Shown here: piece by piece, positions 36,963 to 46,911 of the stretch | How positions within the stretch are numbered: the first letter of the stretch is position 1 | Layout of the letters: each line of letters begins with the position of its first letter | Source: Bacteroidota bacterium | GTDB lineage: Bacteria; Bacteroidota; Ignavibacteria; Ignavibacteriales; Melioribacteraceae | Length of the DNA: 64,000 nt | Assembly (NCBI GenBank): GCA_018829205.1 | Contig: JAHJUE010000030.1 | Span: 62,001-126,000, forward strand | Reading direction: 5' to 3' | Notes under the pieces: generated by a model | Told to the model about the DNA's origin: nothing | Database searches by the model: none | What the model saw: only the letters and a program-made list of their open reading frames with translations | Translations under genes and position numbers: made by a program

Positions 36963-38105
36963 ATGTTCGAATTCAAATTTACTGAAGAACAAAATATGCT
37001 TCGCGAAATGGTTCGCGATTTTACAAACAATGAAATTAAACCAATTGCTTCTAAGATTGATGAGAATGAAAAAATCCCTGAGGATTTAATTAAAAAAATC
37101 GGTGAACTTGGATTAATGGGTGTCTCTTTTCCCGAAGAATACGGCGGCGGTGGATTTGGCGAAATAGGTTACTGTATTGTTCAGGAAGAAATTGCGCGCG
37201 GCTGCATGTCAACCGCTACAATGAACGGTGCTCACCAGTCAATAGGTTCTAATGTAATTTATCTAGGCGGAACCGAAGAACAAAAACAGAAATATTTAGT
37301 GCCTTTGGCAAGCGGTCAAAAAATAGGAGCTTTCTGTTTAACCGAGGCTCAAGCGGGATCAGATTCATTTCACCTTAAAACCAGGGCTGAATTAGACGGC
37401 GATGAATGGGTGCTTAACGGTGAAAAACTTTGGATTACAAACGGATCAATTGCTCATATAGTTTCCGTATTTGCAAGAACGCCAAAAGGAATTAGCGCCT
37501 TTATCGTGGAAACCGATACGCCGGGATTTACGGCTGGTCCGCCTGAAAAGAAAATGGGTATTAAAGGCAGCGTTACTAATCCTATTAGTTTTGATAATGT
37601 TAGAATCCCAAAAGAAAATTTAATTGGAACCGACGGAAGAGGTTTTTTAATAGCGATGAAAACTCTTGATGCTGGCCGATTAGGTTTGGGGGCAGCCTGT
37701 TTGGGAGCTGCAAAAGAACTTTTGGAATTATCTACTGTATACGCAAAACAGCGTAAACAATTTGATACGGCGATCAGTAATTTTCAGGCAGTGCAATTTA
37801 TGCTCGCCGAAATGGCTATGATGATTTATAATATGGAATCCATTGTTTACAGAACCGCGGTTGATTATGATTTGAAGAAACCGATTTCTCAGCAGTCGGC
37901 ATTTGTGAAATTATATTGTTCGGAAGCATTGGATAATATTGCCGATTTAGCGGTACAGGTTCACGGCGGAATGGGTTATTCTAAAGAATTGCCTGTTGAA
38001 AGATTTTACCGCGACGCAAGAATAAATAAAATTTTTGAAGGTACAAATGAAATTCAAAAAGGAATAATTGCGCGCGATGTAATAAAGAAAAACGGAAAAA
38101 TGTAA
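36963..38105 (+). CDS. Acyl-CoA dehydrogenase
   Basis: FAD-dependent acyl-CoA dehydrogenase (380 aa), the first step of fatty acid or amino acid-derived acyl-CoA oxidation. N-terminal helical domain, then FCLTEAQAGSDSFHLKT and LNGEKLWITNG of the beta domain, and C-terminal RKQFDTAISNFQAVQFMLAEM, QVHGGMGYSKELPVER. The probable catalytic base is Glu359 in FEGTNEIQ. Chain-length specificity cannot be decided. Confidence 0.93.
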   Translation: MFEFKFTEEQNMLREMVRDFTNNEIKPIASKIDENEKIPEDLIKKIGELGLMGVSFPEEYGGGGFGEIGYCIVQEEIARGCMSTATMNGAHQSIGSNVIYLGGTEEQKQKYLVPLASGQKIGAFCLTEAQAGSDSFHLKTRAELDGDEWVLNGEKLWITNGSIAHIVSVFARTPKGISAFIVETDTPGFTAGPPEKKMGIKGSVTNPISFDNVRIPKENLIGTDGRGFLIAMKTLDAGRLGLGAACLGAAKELLELSTVYAKQRKQFDTAISNFQAVQFMLAEMAMMIYNMESIVYRTAVDYDLKKPISQQSAFVKLYCSEALDNIADLAVQVHGGMGYSKELPVERFYRDARINKIFEGTNEIQKGIIARDVIKKNGKM

Positions 38106-38137
38106 TTATTAATAAAATGTATAAGGAGTTGTAAAAT

Positions 38138-38467
38138 ATGCATCCTATCACTATAACTGATGATAACTTTGAACAAGAAGTGCTGAAATCCGACAAGCCT
38201 GTTATTATTGATTTTTGGGCTGCCTGGTGCGGACCATGCAGAATGATTGCGCCGATTATAGAAGATCTGGCAAAAGAATACGATGGTAAAATTAAAATTG
38301 GTAAACTCGATGTTGATGATAATCAAAACACATCAATTAAATTCGGCGTTAGAAGTATTCCTACAGTTTTATTTTTTAATAACGGCGAAGTAAAAGACAC
38401 AATTATCGGCGCGGTTCCTAAATCGCAGTTTGTTGAAAAAGCTAATTCCATTTTAGCTACTGCTTAA
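38138..38467 (+). CDS. trxA: Thioredoxin
   Basis: Cytoplasmic thioredoxin (109 aa). Redox-active WCGPC with Cys31 and Cys34, preceded by VIIDFWAA; cis-proline region SIPTVLFF and the C-terminal GAVPKSQF helix are as expected. AAGGAG ribosome binding site 10 bases before the ATG. Followed by a terminator. Confidence 0.96.
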   Translation: MHPITITDDNFEQEVLKSDKPVIIDFWAAWCGPCRMIAPIIEDLAKEYDGKIKIGKLDVDDNQNTSIKFGVRSIPTVLFFNNGEVKDTIIGAVPKSQFVEKANSILATA

Positions 38468-38498
38468 TCTATTGCAAGTAAAATAGAATAACATTTCT

Positions 38499-38530
38499 TA
38501 TGCCGTCTTTTTAGGCGGCATATTTTTTTA
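38499..38530 (+). terminator. Rho-independent terminator after trxA
   Basis: Hairpin TATGCCGTC (38499-38507) with GGCGGCATA (38514-38522), one T-G wobble, followed by a run of T. It separates trxA from serA. Confidence 0.85.
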
Positions 38531-38548
38531 TAACTATTAAATGAAAAA

Positions 38549-40129
38549 ATGAAAAAAGTAATTATTACAGATAAATTAAATGAACAAGTAACAGAACTGT
38601 TTATAAAAAATTCAATCGAAGTAGATTATAAACCAGGGATTTCCTCAGATGAATTATTAAAAATAATCGGAAATTATAATGCCCTTATTGTAAGAAGTCA
38701 AACCAAGGTTACCGAAGAAATAATTTCTAAAGCTAAAAACCTCGAAATTATTGGAAGAGCGGGAACCGGTGTCGATAATATTGATTTAACTGCGGCAACA
38801 AGAAAAGGCATTGTTGTTATGAATACACCGGGCGGCAATACAATTTCCGCCGCCGAACATACCATTGCAATGCTGCTTTCTTTATGCAGAAGCATTCCCC
38901 AAGCGAACGCTACAATGCGAGAAGGAAAATGGGATAGAAAAAGTTTTTACGGCGCTGAACTTTTCGGTAAAACTTTAGGCGTGCTTGGATTGGGTAAAAT
39001 CGGAAGGGAAGTTGCAAAAAGACTTAAAGCTTTTGAAATGACTATTATTGGTTTTGATCCTGTATTATCTGAAAAAGCCGCCGAAGAACTTGGAATTAAA
39101 TTAGTTTCAGTTGAAGAATTGTTAAAAGAATCTGATTTTATTACGGTACATGTTCCGTTAAATGATGAAACAAAAGATTTAATTTCCGATTCCCAGCTTT
39201 CAATTTTAAAGAGCGGCGTAAGAATTGTTAATTGCGCAAGAGGCGGAATAATAAATGAAGACGCTGTAATTAAAGGAATTGAAAAAGGTATAATTGCTGG
39301 GGCAGCGTTCGACGTTTTTGAAACCGAACCTCCTGAAAATAAAAAATTGATTAATCACCCGAAAGTTATAACAACCCCTCATCTCGGGGCTTCTACAGAA
39401 GAAGCGCAGGAAAAAGTTTCTTTCCAGATATGCAACCAGATAATAGATTATTTTACAAATAACGGCGTAGTCGGCGCCGTAAATGCATTGTCTATCCAGT
39501 ATTTAAATGACAATCTTGTAAAACCGTATATTTCATTGGTAGAAAAAATTGGGTTGTTTATTTCGCAGTCTGCCGAATACCCGGTAACTGAATTTAAAAT
39601 AAAATATAACGGCGTTAACCTTGACACATATTCCGAACTGCTTACATCGGCACTGTTAAAAGGATATCTTGAAAAAAGAATTGATGAACCGGTAAATTAT
39701 ATTAATGCAAAGTTTTTTGCCGAAGACAGCGGACTTAATATTGTAGAATCAATTTCAAGTAAGGATAAAATTTATCAGACTCTTATTGAAGTTGAGGCAG
39801 TTTATAAAACGAATAAAATTTCAATTTCGGGAACACTTGGATTAAACGGCGAAATTAGAATAGTTTCGCTTGATAATTATAACATTGACCTTGTTCCCGA
39901 AGGCAGAATGATTATATATTATAATATTGATAAACCCGGTGTATTGGCAAAAGTAAGTCATTTTCTTGCGGCCGAAAATATTAATATTGCGGGCGTATTT
40001 TTAGGCAGAAAAGATAAAGGATCTCAGGCTTTAACTGTAATGAAGGTCGACGATGAAATTACCGAAAATTCTTTAAGTAAAATAAAAACAATAGATGAAA
40101 TTAAAAGGGTAATTTGCGTAAATATATAG
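38549..40129 (+). CDS. serA: D-3-phosphoglycerate dehydrogenase
   Basis: Long (type I) phosphoglycerate dehydrogenase (526 aa), first enzyme of serine synthesis. NAD loop GVLGLGKIGREVAKRL, catalytic Arg231 in NCARGG, Glu in FDVFETEPP, His in TPHLGASTEEA. An intervening domain and a C-terminal ACT domain (YYNIDKPGVLAKVSHFLAAE) suggest serine feedback control (family knowledge). The ATG overlaps a four-codon ATG-AAA-AAA-TGA reading frame at 38541-38552. Confidence 0.95.
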   Translation: MKKVIITDKLNEQVTELFIKNSIEVDYKPGISSDELLKIIGNYNALIVRSQTKVTEEIISKAKNLEIIGRAGTGVDNIDLTAATRKGIVVMNTPGGNTISAAEHTIAMLLSLCRSIPQANATMREGKWDRKSFYGAELFGKTLGVLGLGKIGREVAKRLKAFEMTIIGFDPVLSEKAAEELGIKLVSVEELLKESDFITVHVPLNDETKDLISDSQLSILKSGVRIVNCARGGIINEDAVIKGIEKGIIAGAAFDVFETEPPENKKLINHPKVITTPHLGASTEEAQEKVSFQICNQIIDYFTNNGVVGAVNALSIQYLNDNLVKPYISLVEKIGLFISQSAEYPVTEFKIKYNGVNLDTYSELLTSALLKGYLEKRIDEPVNYINAKFFAEDSGLNIVESISSKDKIYQTLIEVEAVYKTNKISISGTLGLNGEIRIVSLDNYNIDLVPEGRMIIYYNIDKPGVLAKVSHFLAAENINIAGVFLGRKDKGSQALTVMKVDDEITENSLSKIKTIDEIKRVICVNI

Positions 40130-40533
40130 GTATGCATTAAATTATTATGTATTTATTAAAATCTTGACAAATATGTATGCTTATGTTAAATTCATTAACG
40201 AAAACAATGAAATTAATCTGAAGGGTAATTTTTATTACAGTACTTCTTTTAGTGCTTGATTAAAAGTGTGTATTATTTTATTTTAACGTCGTTTTAGGAT
40301 ATAATTATTTAATGACAGGAAAATTTTTTCAGATTAGACAAATAACTATGCTAAAAAGTTCCCCCAATAACTTCTATATAAAGAAATCTGAAATTCATAA
40401 GAATTTTCTAAATTCAAGAACAATAAATAATAACAAAAACAACTTCTATCAAGGAGGTGAAAGTGATATAAATTTTTTTTACAATTTATTTTTTCTTTAG
40501 CCCTTTCTTTAATTAACAAATAAGGAGAAAAAT
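40130..40533. other. 404-bp leader upstream of the TonB receptor gene
   Basis: Holds a promoter candidate (40164-40192), a long AT-rich stretch, and a strong but orphan ribosome binding site AAGGAGGTGA at 40453-40462. That site is followed only by very short reading frames (GTG ATA TAA). A 62-codon frame at 40312-40500 has no supporting features. The receptor's own AAGGAG lies at 40521-40526. Confidence 0.5.
40164..40192 (+). promoter_or_regulatory. Sigma-70-type promoter candidate
   Basis: A perfect -35 TTGACA (40164-40169), 17-base spacer and a weaker -10 TAAATT (40187-40192, four of six consensus bases). It is 340 bases upstream of the TonB-dependent receptor start, so the mRNA would carry a long 5' leader. 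Some Bacteroidota use a different -7 element, so activity is unproven. Confidence 0.5.
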
Positions 40534-43527
40534 ATGCATCGAAAAATTTTATACTTTTTGCTATTTCTAGCTTTGGTGCCTGCTTTAACAATGGCCGGTA
40601 CAAAGGGTAGAATTAAGGGTACCGTTGTTGATCTTCAGACAGGCGAACCCTTAATAGGTGCCAACGTGATCGTTGTTGGATCTAGTATTGGTGCTGCTAC
40701 CGATGCAAATGGTGAATTTGTACTTTTAAACTTAGAAGCTGGCGTATTCGATTTAAAATCTTCATACTTGGGATATCAGACAATTACTTTAACTGGTGTG
40801 AGAGTAAACGCTGATTTAACTACGTATGTTACTTTCGAATTGCCTGACGAAGAAGTACAAGTTGGTACAGTTGAAATTATTGCTTCAAGACCTCTTATCC
40901 AAAAAGATGCTACTAATGCTACCCGTATTACAACAAGTGAAGATATTGACGCTCTCCCAGTAAGAGGCGTTAACAATATCGTGGCTTTAACAGCCGGTGT
41001 TGTTCTTAAAGATAACGTAGTATTTGTTAGAGGCGGTAGAATTGATGAAGTTGGATTCTATCTAGAAGGCGTTTCAATTAAAGATCCATTGTTCGGCGGC
41101 CGTGCGATTACATTGTCGCAGGATGCTTTGGAAGAAATTCAGGTTCAAGCCGGTGGTTATACCGCTGAATTCGGCGGCGCTAATGCCGGTATCATCAGAC
41201 AGCAATTAAAGTCTGGCGGACCTCAATTTAGAGCAAGTATTTTTTATGAAACTGACAACATCGGTTTCAAGAGTAAAGATGACGCTTTTGACGGCGAAAA
41301 AACATTAGGCGCTTATACATACGGCTATAATGAAATGAGCGGTGTTATTAGCGGTCCTCTTTTTGACCAAAGAGTTAAATTCTTTGGTAACGTACATTAT
41401 AATTATAGAAGAGACAGACAGCCTCAGCCTTGGCCGGGTCTTGATTTAGGTCCTATCGGCGATCCTTTTACTCATGACACTGTAGATTTTACTTATGCTG
41501 CGGGTCCTGTTAAAGGTTACAGCCTTGAATCTATGACTTATGCCGGTACAATTAACTTGGATTTTAAACCAATATTGATAAGATTATCAGGAACTTATAC
41601 AGCCGACAGCAGACAAACAGGCGGTAGAGGTATTAACCCTGGATTCGTTATATCAAATATTGAAAATACAAGATATGGTTATACAGATACTGAAAGCGGT
41701 TCTTTCTCTTTGAAATTAACTCACGTATTAAGCCCTACTATGTTTTATGAATTATCGGCTGGATACTTTACTAATTATGATGAAAGAGGCGACCCCTATT
41801 TGAAAGAAAATTTCTGGGCCTACGGCGATTCTGTAGCTAATGCCGACGCAGGCTGGGTTTGGGAAAGATCTGAAAATGATATTGCCAACAACAGAACAGG
41901 CCGTTATATCAGACCTTCACAAAAATCTGTTTACGGTTTCCAATTTACAAGAAACGGAGATAATCCAAGAAACTTCCTGAAAAGAGATCAGAATAGTATA
42001 AGTCTTTCCGGCGCATTGTCTTTCTTTGTCGGAAAAATACACTCATTCAAATTGGGCGGTGAATACCAGCAATATACAATGAGACAGTGGACAACTTCTT
42101 CTTCTCAAGTTGGTATGGCTCAGTTGTTAAACAACGAACCAGTTCAGGATGACGCAACAAAAATTAAATTATTAAGACAAGCCGGCGTTAACAATTACGG
42201 TTACGATGAATTAGGAAACGTTCTTGACGATGACGAATTCTTCGGACCAAAAAAACCTGTTTTCGCGAGCGCTTATATTCAGGATAGAATCGAATTCGAA
42301 GACATCATATTAAACCTTGGTTTACGTTATGATTATATTGATGTTGATCATAAAGAATTTTTAGATCCTACAAAACCTGACGCTGCTATTCCGAATGCGA
42401 CTACTATTGTTAAAGAACAATTTGTTGATATCGCGTCTTTCAGTTCATTAAGTCCTAGACTTGGTTTCTCTTTCCCTGTTACTGACAATACAGTATTTCA
42501 CGCTCAGTACGGAAAATTCGTTCAGCAGTCAAGATTAACAGATATATATTCCGGTTGGTACCGCTGGTCTTATGAATTAACAAATTCATTTTTCTTCGGT
42601 TCACCTTTCGGTCAAAACCTAAGACCTACAAGAACTACACAGTATGAATTAGGTTTTACTCAGCAAGTTGGCGACAACATATCTGTTGATATTACAGGTT
42701 ACTACAGAGATATTAAAGATCAAGTTGTATTTAACAGCTTAGCTGTTGATAGAAATTCTGTTTATCAGGATTATTTAACATTAAGAAACGGCGACTTTGC
42801 AACAACTAAAGGTTTGGAAATTACATTTAACATGAGAAGAACAAACAGATTAGCGTTAAATGCAACTCTATCTTTCCAAGATGCTCAAGGTACCGGTTCA
42901 TTCCCGAACTCAAACAGAGGTATTGTTGGTGCGCCGCTTGATGGCGTTACAGTATTTACACCGCAATATATTTCTCCTTTAGAGTTTAACCAGGCGTTAA
43001 GCGGAAACGTTAATTTAGATTACAGATTCGGCGCAAATGACGGACCTGCTGCATTGCATGAGCTCGGTCTTTCAGTGCTTGCAAAATTCGGCAGCGGTCA
43101 CCCATTTACAAGAGGTATCGGTGCGGCTGATTTGGAAGGCGATGCCAGAAACAGAAGACCTATTGAGCCTTTAAATGCTTCAACTACTCCTTCAACTTTA
43201 CAAGTTGATTTAAGAATTGATAAGTCTTTCCAAATTATGGATGAACTTTCATTGAATGTTTATTTTAGGGTTGAAAACTTATTGGATGCAGCTAATTACC
43301 AAAATGTGTTCTTAAGAACAGGTTCGGCAGTTGATGACGGATACATTTCTAATCCTGAATATTCTGCTACTTTGTTAGAAACATATGGACAAACATATGC
43401 AGACATTTATAAAGCTGTTAACTTAGATTATTATGAACAATATCTGCAGGCAGGTAACTTAAACACAGTGCCGTTTATGTACGGACCTCCTCGTTCATAT
43501 AGATTAGGAATCAGATTGGAATATTAA
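40534..43527 (+). CDS. TonB-dependent outer-membrane receptor with N-terminal carboxypeptidase-regulatory-like domain
   Basis: 997-residue SusC/CirA-type receptor. Signal peptide about 1-22 (ending TMAGT), a carboxypeptidase-regulatory-like beta domain at about 27-112 (KGTVVDLQTGEPLIGANV), a plug domain (DIDALPVRGVNNIVALTAGV, FVRGGRIDEVGFYLEGV) and a large 22-strand-type barrel ending in RLGIRLEY with terminal Tyr. Substrate is unknown; no SusD-like lipoprotein is next to it. It heads an apparent three-gene unit with a secreted sorting-domain protein and a PorV/PorQ-like barrel. Confidence 0.9.
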   Translation: MHRKILYFLLFLALVPALTMAGTKGRIKGTVVDLQTGEPLIGANVIVVGSSIGAATDANGEFVLLNLEAGVFDLKSSYLGYQTITLTGVRVNADLTTYVTFELPDEEVQVGTVEIIASRPLIQKDATNATRITTSEDIDALPVRGVNNIVALTAGVVLKDNVVFVRGGRIDEVGFYLEGVSIKDPLFGGRAITLSQDALEEIQVQAGGYTAEFGGANAGIIRQQLKSGGPQFRASIFYETDNIGFKSKDDAFDGEKTLGAYTYGYNEMSGVISGPLFDQRVKFFGNVHYNYRRDRQPQPWPGLDLGPIGDPFTHDTVDFTYAAGPVKGYSLESMTYAGTINLDFKPILIRLSGTYTADSRQTGGRGINPGFVISNIENTRYGYTDTESGSFSLKLTHVLSPTMFYELSAGYFTNYDERGDPYLKENFWAYGDSVANADAGWVWERSENDIANNRTGRYIRPSQKSVYGFQFTRNGDNPRNFLKRDQNSISLSGALSFFVGKIHSFKLGGEYQQYTMRQWTTSSSQVGMAQLLNNEPVQDDATKIKLLRQAGVNNYGYDELGNVLDDDEFFGPKKPVFASAYIQDRIEFEDIILNLGLRYDYIDVDHKEFLDPTKPDAAIPNATTIVKEQFVDIASFSSLSPRLGFSFPVTDNTVFHAQYGKFVQQSRLTDIYSGWYRWSYELTNSFFFGSPFGQNLRPTRTTQYELGFTQQVGDNISVDITGYYRDIKDQVVFNSLAVDRNSVYQDYLTLRNGDFATTKGLEITFNMRRTNRLALNATLSFQDAQGTGSFPNSNRGIVGAPLDGVTVFTPQYISPLEFNQALSGNVNLDYRFGANDGPAALHELGLSVLAKFGSGHPFTRGIGAADLEGDARNRRPIEPLNASTTPSTLQVDLRIDKSFQIMDELSLNVYFRVENLLDAANYQNVFLRTGSAVDDGYISNPEYSATLLETYGQTYADIYKAVNLDYYEQYLQAGNLNTVPFMYGPPRSYRLGIRLEY

Positions 43528-43567
43528 TAATTAATTTTGATTTTCAATCCAACAATAGGAGTTTAAT

Positions 43568-46500
43568 ATGAAAATAAAATCATTAAATGTTATTACACTA
43601 ATTCTTACGCTTCTCTTAATCTCAAGCCAATATAGTTTTGCTGAGAGAGATGTAAGTAAGAATAACAAAGATAAATTATCTTTGAGCAAAACAGACGGTT
43701 CTCCATCTTATACCAGGTTTAATATTAATAGAACTTCAACCTGGATTAAGAATGACGGTGAAACCGATATTCAGCAAAGCGGTAACTCCGGCTTTATATA
43801 TCCTAAAGGAAGCAACAAAGCTGTTTTCTTCCAGTCAGGATTTGTATGGGGCGGAAAAGTTAACGGTGAAATAAGAGTCGGCGGTTCTACTTATAACCAA
43901 GGTCTTTTACCCGGCGCAGTTGTTAACGGCGTTAGAGAAGACGAAACTGCCGAACACGTAAGAATATATAGAGTTAGAAGAGACTATAAAACAGGCGATT
44001 TAAGTCAAGAAGCAGCGGATGAAGGACTTACAAACGCAGAAGTTTATGCTCAATATGAAAAAGACTGGAATGAATGGCCTGCAGCTTACGGCGCTCCTTA
44101 CGAAGATATTAATGGTAACGGTTCTTATGAAGCCGCTACTGATATTCCGGGCGAACCTGGCGCAGATCAAACAGTTTGGTTTGTAGCTAACGATTTCGAT
44201 CCTGTTACAGCGCAAGTACTTTACGGTTCTTTGCCGTTAGGTCTTGAAATGCAGGCGACAGTTTTCGGTTACAACCAAACAGGTGCATTAGGTTCTATGT
44301 TATTCAGAAAATTTTTACTGATTAACAAAAGCGCCGATGATATTGAAGAATTTTACGTATGTATGTGGAGTGATCCTGATCTTGGTGATGCTGGTGATGA
44401 CTACGCAGGCTGCGATACTACGCTTAGCTTAGGTTACATTTATAACGGCGACGCTGATGACGCAACTTACGGACGTAACCCTGCAGCAGGCGGATTCGAC
44501 TTTTTCCAAGGTCCGATTGTTGACGGTGACGCCGGTGACGTTGCTATCTTTAAAGGAAGAGAAGTTCATGGAAAGAGAAATCTTGGAATGAGCGCTTTCT
44601 TCTTCTTTATTAATAGCGATCCTATTTATACAGATCCTAGATTAGGCGAATATGCCGACGGTACTCTTCAAATGTACAATTTATTTGAAGGTAAAATCGG
44701 AACAACAGGCGCTCCGTTTATTGATCCTAATACAGGCCAGGCGACTAAATTTACTTTAGCCGGTGATCCTATTTCGGGTACAGGCTGGTTAGACGGTCAG
44801 TTGCATCCTCCTGGAGATAGAAGAATTGGTCAGGTAGCCGGACCTTTTGTTATGGCTGCCGGAGATACACAGGAAGTTGTGGTAGCTCAGATTGCTGCCG
44901 GTGCTGAACCTGGTATCGATAGAATTGGCGCTGTTGGTTTATTGAAATTCTACGATAAAACAGCTCAATTAATTTATGATAACTTTTTCCAGGTTGTTTC
45001 TGCTCCTTTAGCTCCTGTTGTTAACGTTGCTGAATTAGATCAGTCAATTGTACTTTCCTGGGGCGGTGATATTAATACAGTTAATCAAACTGAATCAGCC
45101 GACGCAGGCGGATTTACCTTCCAGGGTTACAATGTTTATCAATTACCAAACAGAACTGCAAGTATAAATGAAGCGGTTAGAGTGGCTAATTTTGATGTTG
45201 CTGACGGTGTTGGTAAAATTACAGATGAATATTTTGACGTTAATTCAGGCGTTGTCGGAAGAAGAGTTGTTCAATTCGGAACCGACAGCGGAATAAAAAG
45301 ATTCGTTGAAGTTAAATATGATGCTTTTAGCGGTGGTTTACCTTTAGTTAACGGAACAAGATATTATTTCGCGGTTACGGCTTACAGCTATAACCCTGAT
45401 CCTCAAGCTGTTCCTAACAACTTAGAAAATCCTTTAAACATCTTAACTATTGTTCCTCACAGTGAAAATCCTGGTGAAAGATACTCGGAAAATTACGGTG
45501 ATGTAACAAGAGCCGCTCATAGCGGATCAAGCGACGGTTTCGTTGAATATGTAGTTGTTGATCCTAACCTAGCTACAGGTCATGAATATAAAGTTGAATT
45601 CTACTTAAATGATGACGGCGACAAGGTATGGAAACTTACAGATGTTACAACTGGCGTTGTAAAATTATCAAATTATCCTGAAAACGTTGGTGACGACGCT
45701 CCTATAGTTGACGGTTTACAGATTAAAGTTAGCGGCGCACCTGCCGACTTTAAAGATTTCTTAACTGTTGCTAACGCAGCTGGTCCGCTTGATCCATTTA
45801 CAGGCGCAGCAGCGGAATTCCAGGGTTTCCCAACACCTGAAAGACCGGGCGCAAGACAGCAAGTTGGAGCCGGCGCGTGGTTGTTCCATACTGGTGATAA
45901 CGGCGGTACTAATGACGGCGGTACATATGGTTCTTATACAGCCTTTAAAGGCCGTTCAATGAGAAATGATAACTTTGACAGATTGGTTCCGTTTGATTGG
46001 GAAATGAGATTTACAGCTGGCGGATCATGGGCTGTTAGAGCTTTCCAGGACGGACTTATTGTTCAAGTTCCTTTTGAATTGTGGTGTACCGGAATCAACA
46101 CTCCGAACGATCCTAGCGATGACTACAGAATGATTCCTTGGATTCTTGATAATGCCGACAATATGATGTATGATCTTGAAAGTTGGGGATCATCAGGTAA
46201 CGGCGGCGGACCTGGCGGTTTTGAACATTCAGTTTCCGGCGGCGACAATGATCCTTTCACAGATTGGATTTATTGGATTCAGCCTGATGATCATTCTGCT
46301 GGAACAGCAGGTTATGACGCTTTTGTTGCTTCTCTTGATATTGGCGCTGGCACAGAAGGTACATATGATTACGGCGGTCATGAAGTTATTGCAAGATCAG
46401 TTCTTGTTAACTTTAACGGCGGAAGTGCTCCACCTTTTAACATGGATTTACCTGAAGAAGGTACAATATTCAGACTCGTTTCAACCAAGCCTAACCAGGT

Positions 46501-46885
46501 TGGATCAGACGTATTTACATTTACAGCTCCTTCAAAATCTGTAGATGTTGATTTGGCTAAAGACGATGTTAAAAATATTAACGTTTTCCCGAATCCTTAT
46601 TATGGTGTAAACTCTGAAGAAATAAATAAATATCAAAGATTCGTTACATTCAATCATTTACCGAATAAAGCGACTCTTAGAATATTTAACTTGGCAGGTC
46701 AACTTATAAGAACCATTGAGAAAAATTCATCTACTCAGTTTGAACAATGGGATTTATTAAACAAATCTGGTTTACCCGTAGCCAGTGGTCTTTATATCGT
46801 ATACATTGATATGCCTGATTTAGGGACTACAAAAATACTAAAAGCAGCTATAATTCAAGAACAACAGATTCTTGATAGATTCTAG
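43568..46885 (+). CDS. Large secreted protein with type IX-style C-terminal sorting domain
   Basis: 1105 aa. Signal peptide about 1-26 (ending YSFAE). The body is Gly/Asp/aromatic-rich with a fibronectin-III-like region near residue 480-640 (VVNVAELDQSIVLSWGG, FQGYNVYQLPN, YYFAVTAYSY). The last 95 residues look like a type A sorting domain: NVFPNPYYGVN, LRIFNLAGQLIRTI, SGLPVASGLYIVYI, KILKAAII. It should be exported by Sec, then by T9SS to the surface (inference). No catalytic motif recognised. Placement next to the TonB receptor suggests a partner surface protein. Confidence 0.8.
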   Translation: MKIKSLNVITLILTLLLISSQYSFAERDVSKNNKDKLSLSKTDGSPSYTRFNINRTSTWIKNDGETDIQQSGNSGFIYPKGSNKAVFFQSGFVWGGKVNGEIRVGGSTYNQGLLPGAVVNGVREDETAEHVRIYRVRRDYKTGDLSQEAADEGLTNAEVYAQYEKDWNEWPAAYGAPYEDINGNGSYEAATDIPGEPGADQTVWFVANDFDPVTAQVLYGSLPLGLEMQATVFGYNQTGALGSMLFRKFLLINKSADDIEEFYVCMWSDPDLGDAGDDYAGCDTTLSLGYIYNGDADDATYGRNPAAGGFDFFQGPIVDGDAGDVAIFKGREVHGKRNLGMSAFFFFINSDPIYTDPRLGEYADGTLQMYNLFEGKIGTTGAPFIDPNTGQATKFTLAGDPISGTGWLDGQLHPPGDRRIGQVAGPFVMAAGDTQEVVVAQIAAGAEPGIDRIGAVGLLKFYDKTAQLIYDNFFQVVSAPLAPVVNVAELDQSIVLSWGGDINTVNQTESADAGGFTFQGYNVYQLPNRTASINEAVRVANFDVADGVGKITDEYFDVNSGVVGRRVVQFGTDSGIKRFVEVKYDAFSGGLPLVNGTRYYFAVTAYSYNPDPQAVPNNLENPLNILTIVPHSENPGERYSENYGDVTRAAHSGSSDGFVEYVVVDPNLATGHEYKVEFYLNDDGDKVWKLTDVTTGVVKLSNYPENVGDDAPIVDGLQIKVSGAPADFKDFLTVANAAGPLDPFTGAAAEFQGFPTPERPGARQQVGAGAWLFHTGDNGGTNDGGTYGSYTAFKGRSMRNDNFDRLVPFDWEMRFTAGGSWAVRAFQDGLIVQVPFELWCTGINTPNDPSDDYRMIPWILDNADNMMYDLESWGSSGNGGGPGGFEHSVSGGDNDPFTDWIYWIQPDDHSAGTAGYDAFVASLDIGAGTEGTYDYGGHEVIARSVLVNFNGGSAPPFNMDLPEEGTIFRLVSTKPNQVGSDVFTFTAPSKSVDVDLAKDDVKNINVFPNPYYGVNSEEINKYQRFVTFNHLPNKATLRIFNLAGQLIRTIEKNSSTQFEQWDLLNKSGLPVASGLYIVYIDMPDLGTTKILKAAIIQEQQILDRF

Positions 46886-46911
46886 TAATTAACCAGTTAA
46901 GGAGATTGAAA

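Noticed and set aside
40312-40500. Small 62-codon frame upstream of the TonB receptor
   Set aside because: No ribosome binding site, low-complexity Asn/Phe-rich product, no signal or motif; treated as leader.
46170-46544. 124-codon + strand frame inside the large secreted protein gene
   Set aside because: Out-of-frame shadow of a longer gene with a signal peptide and sorting domain.
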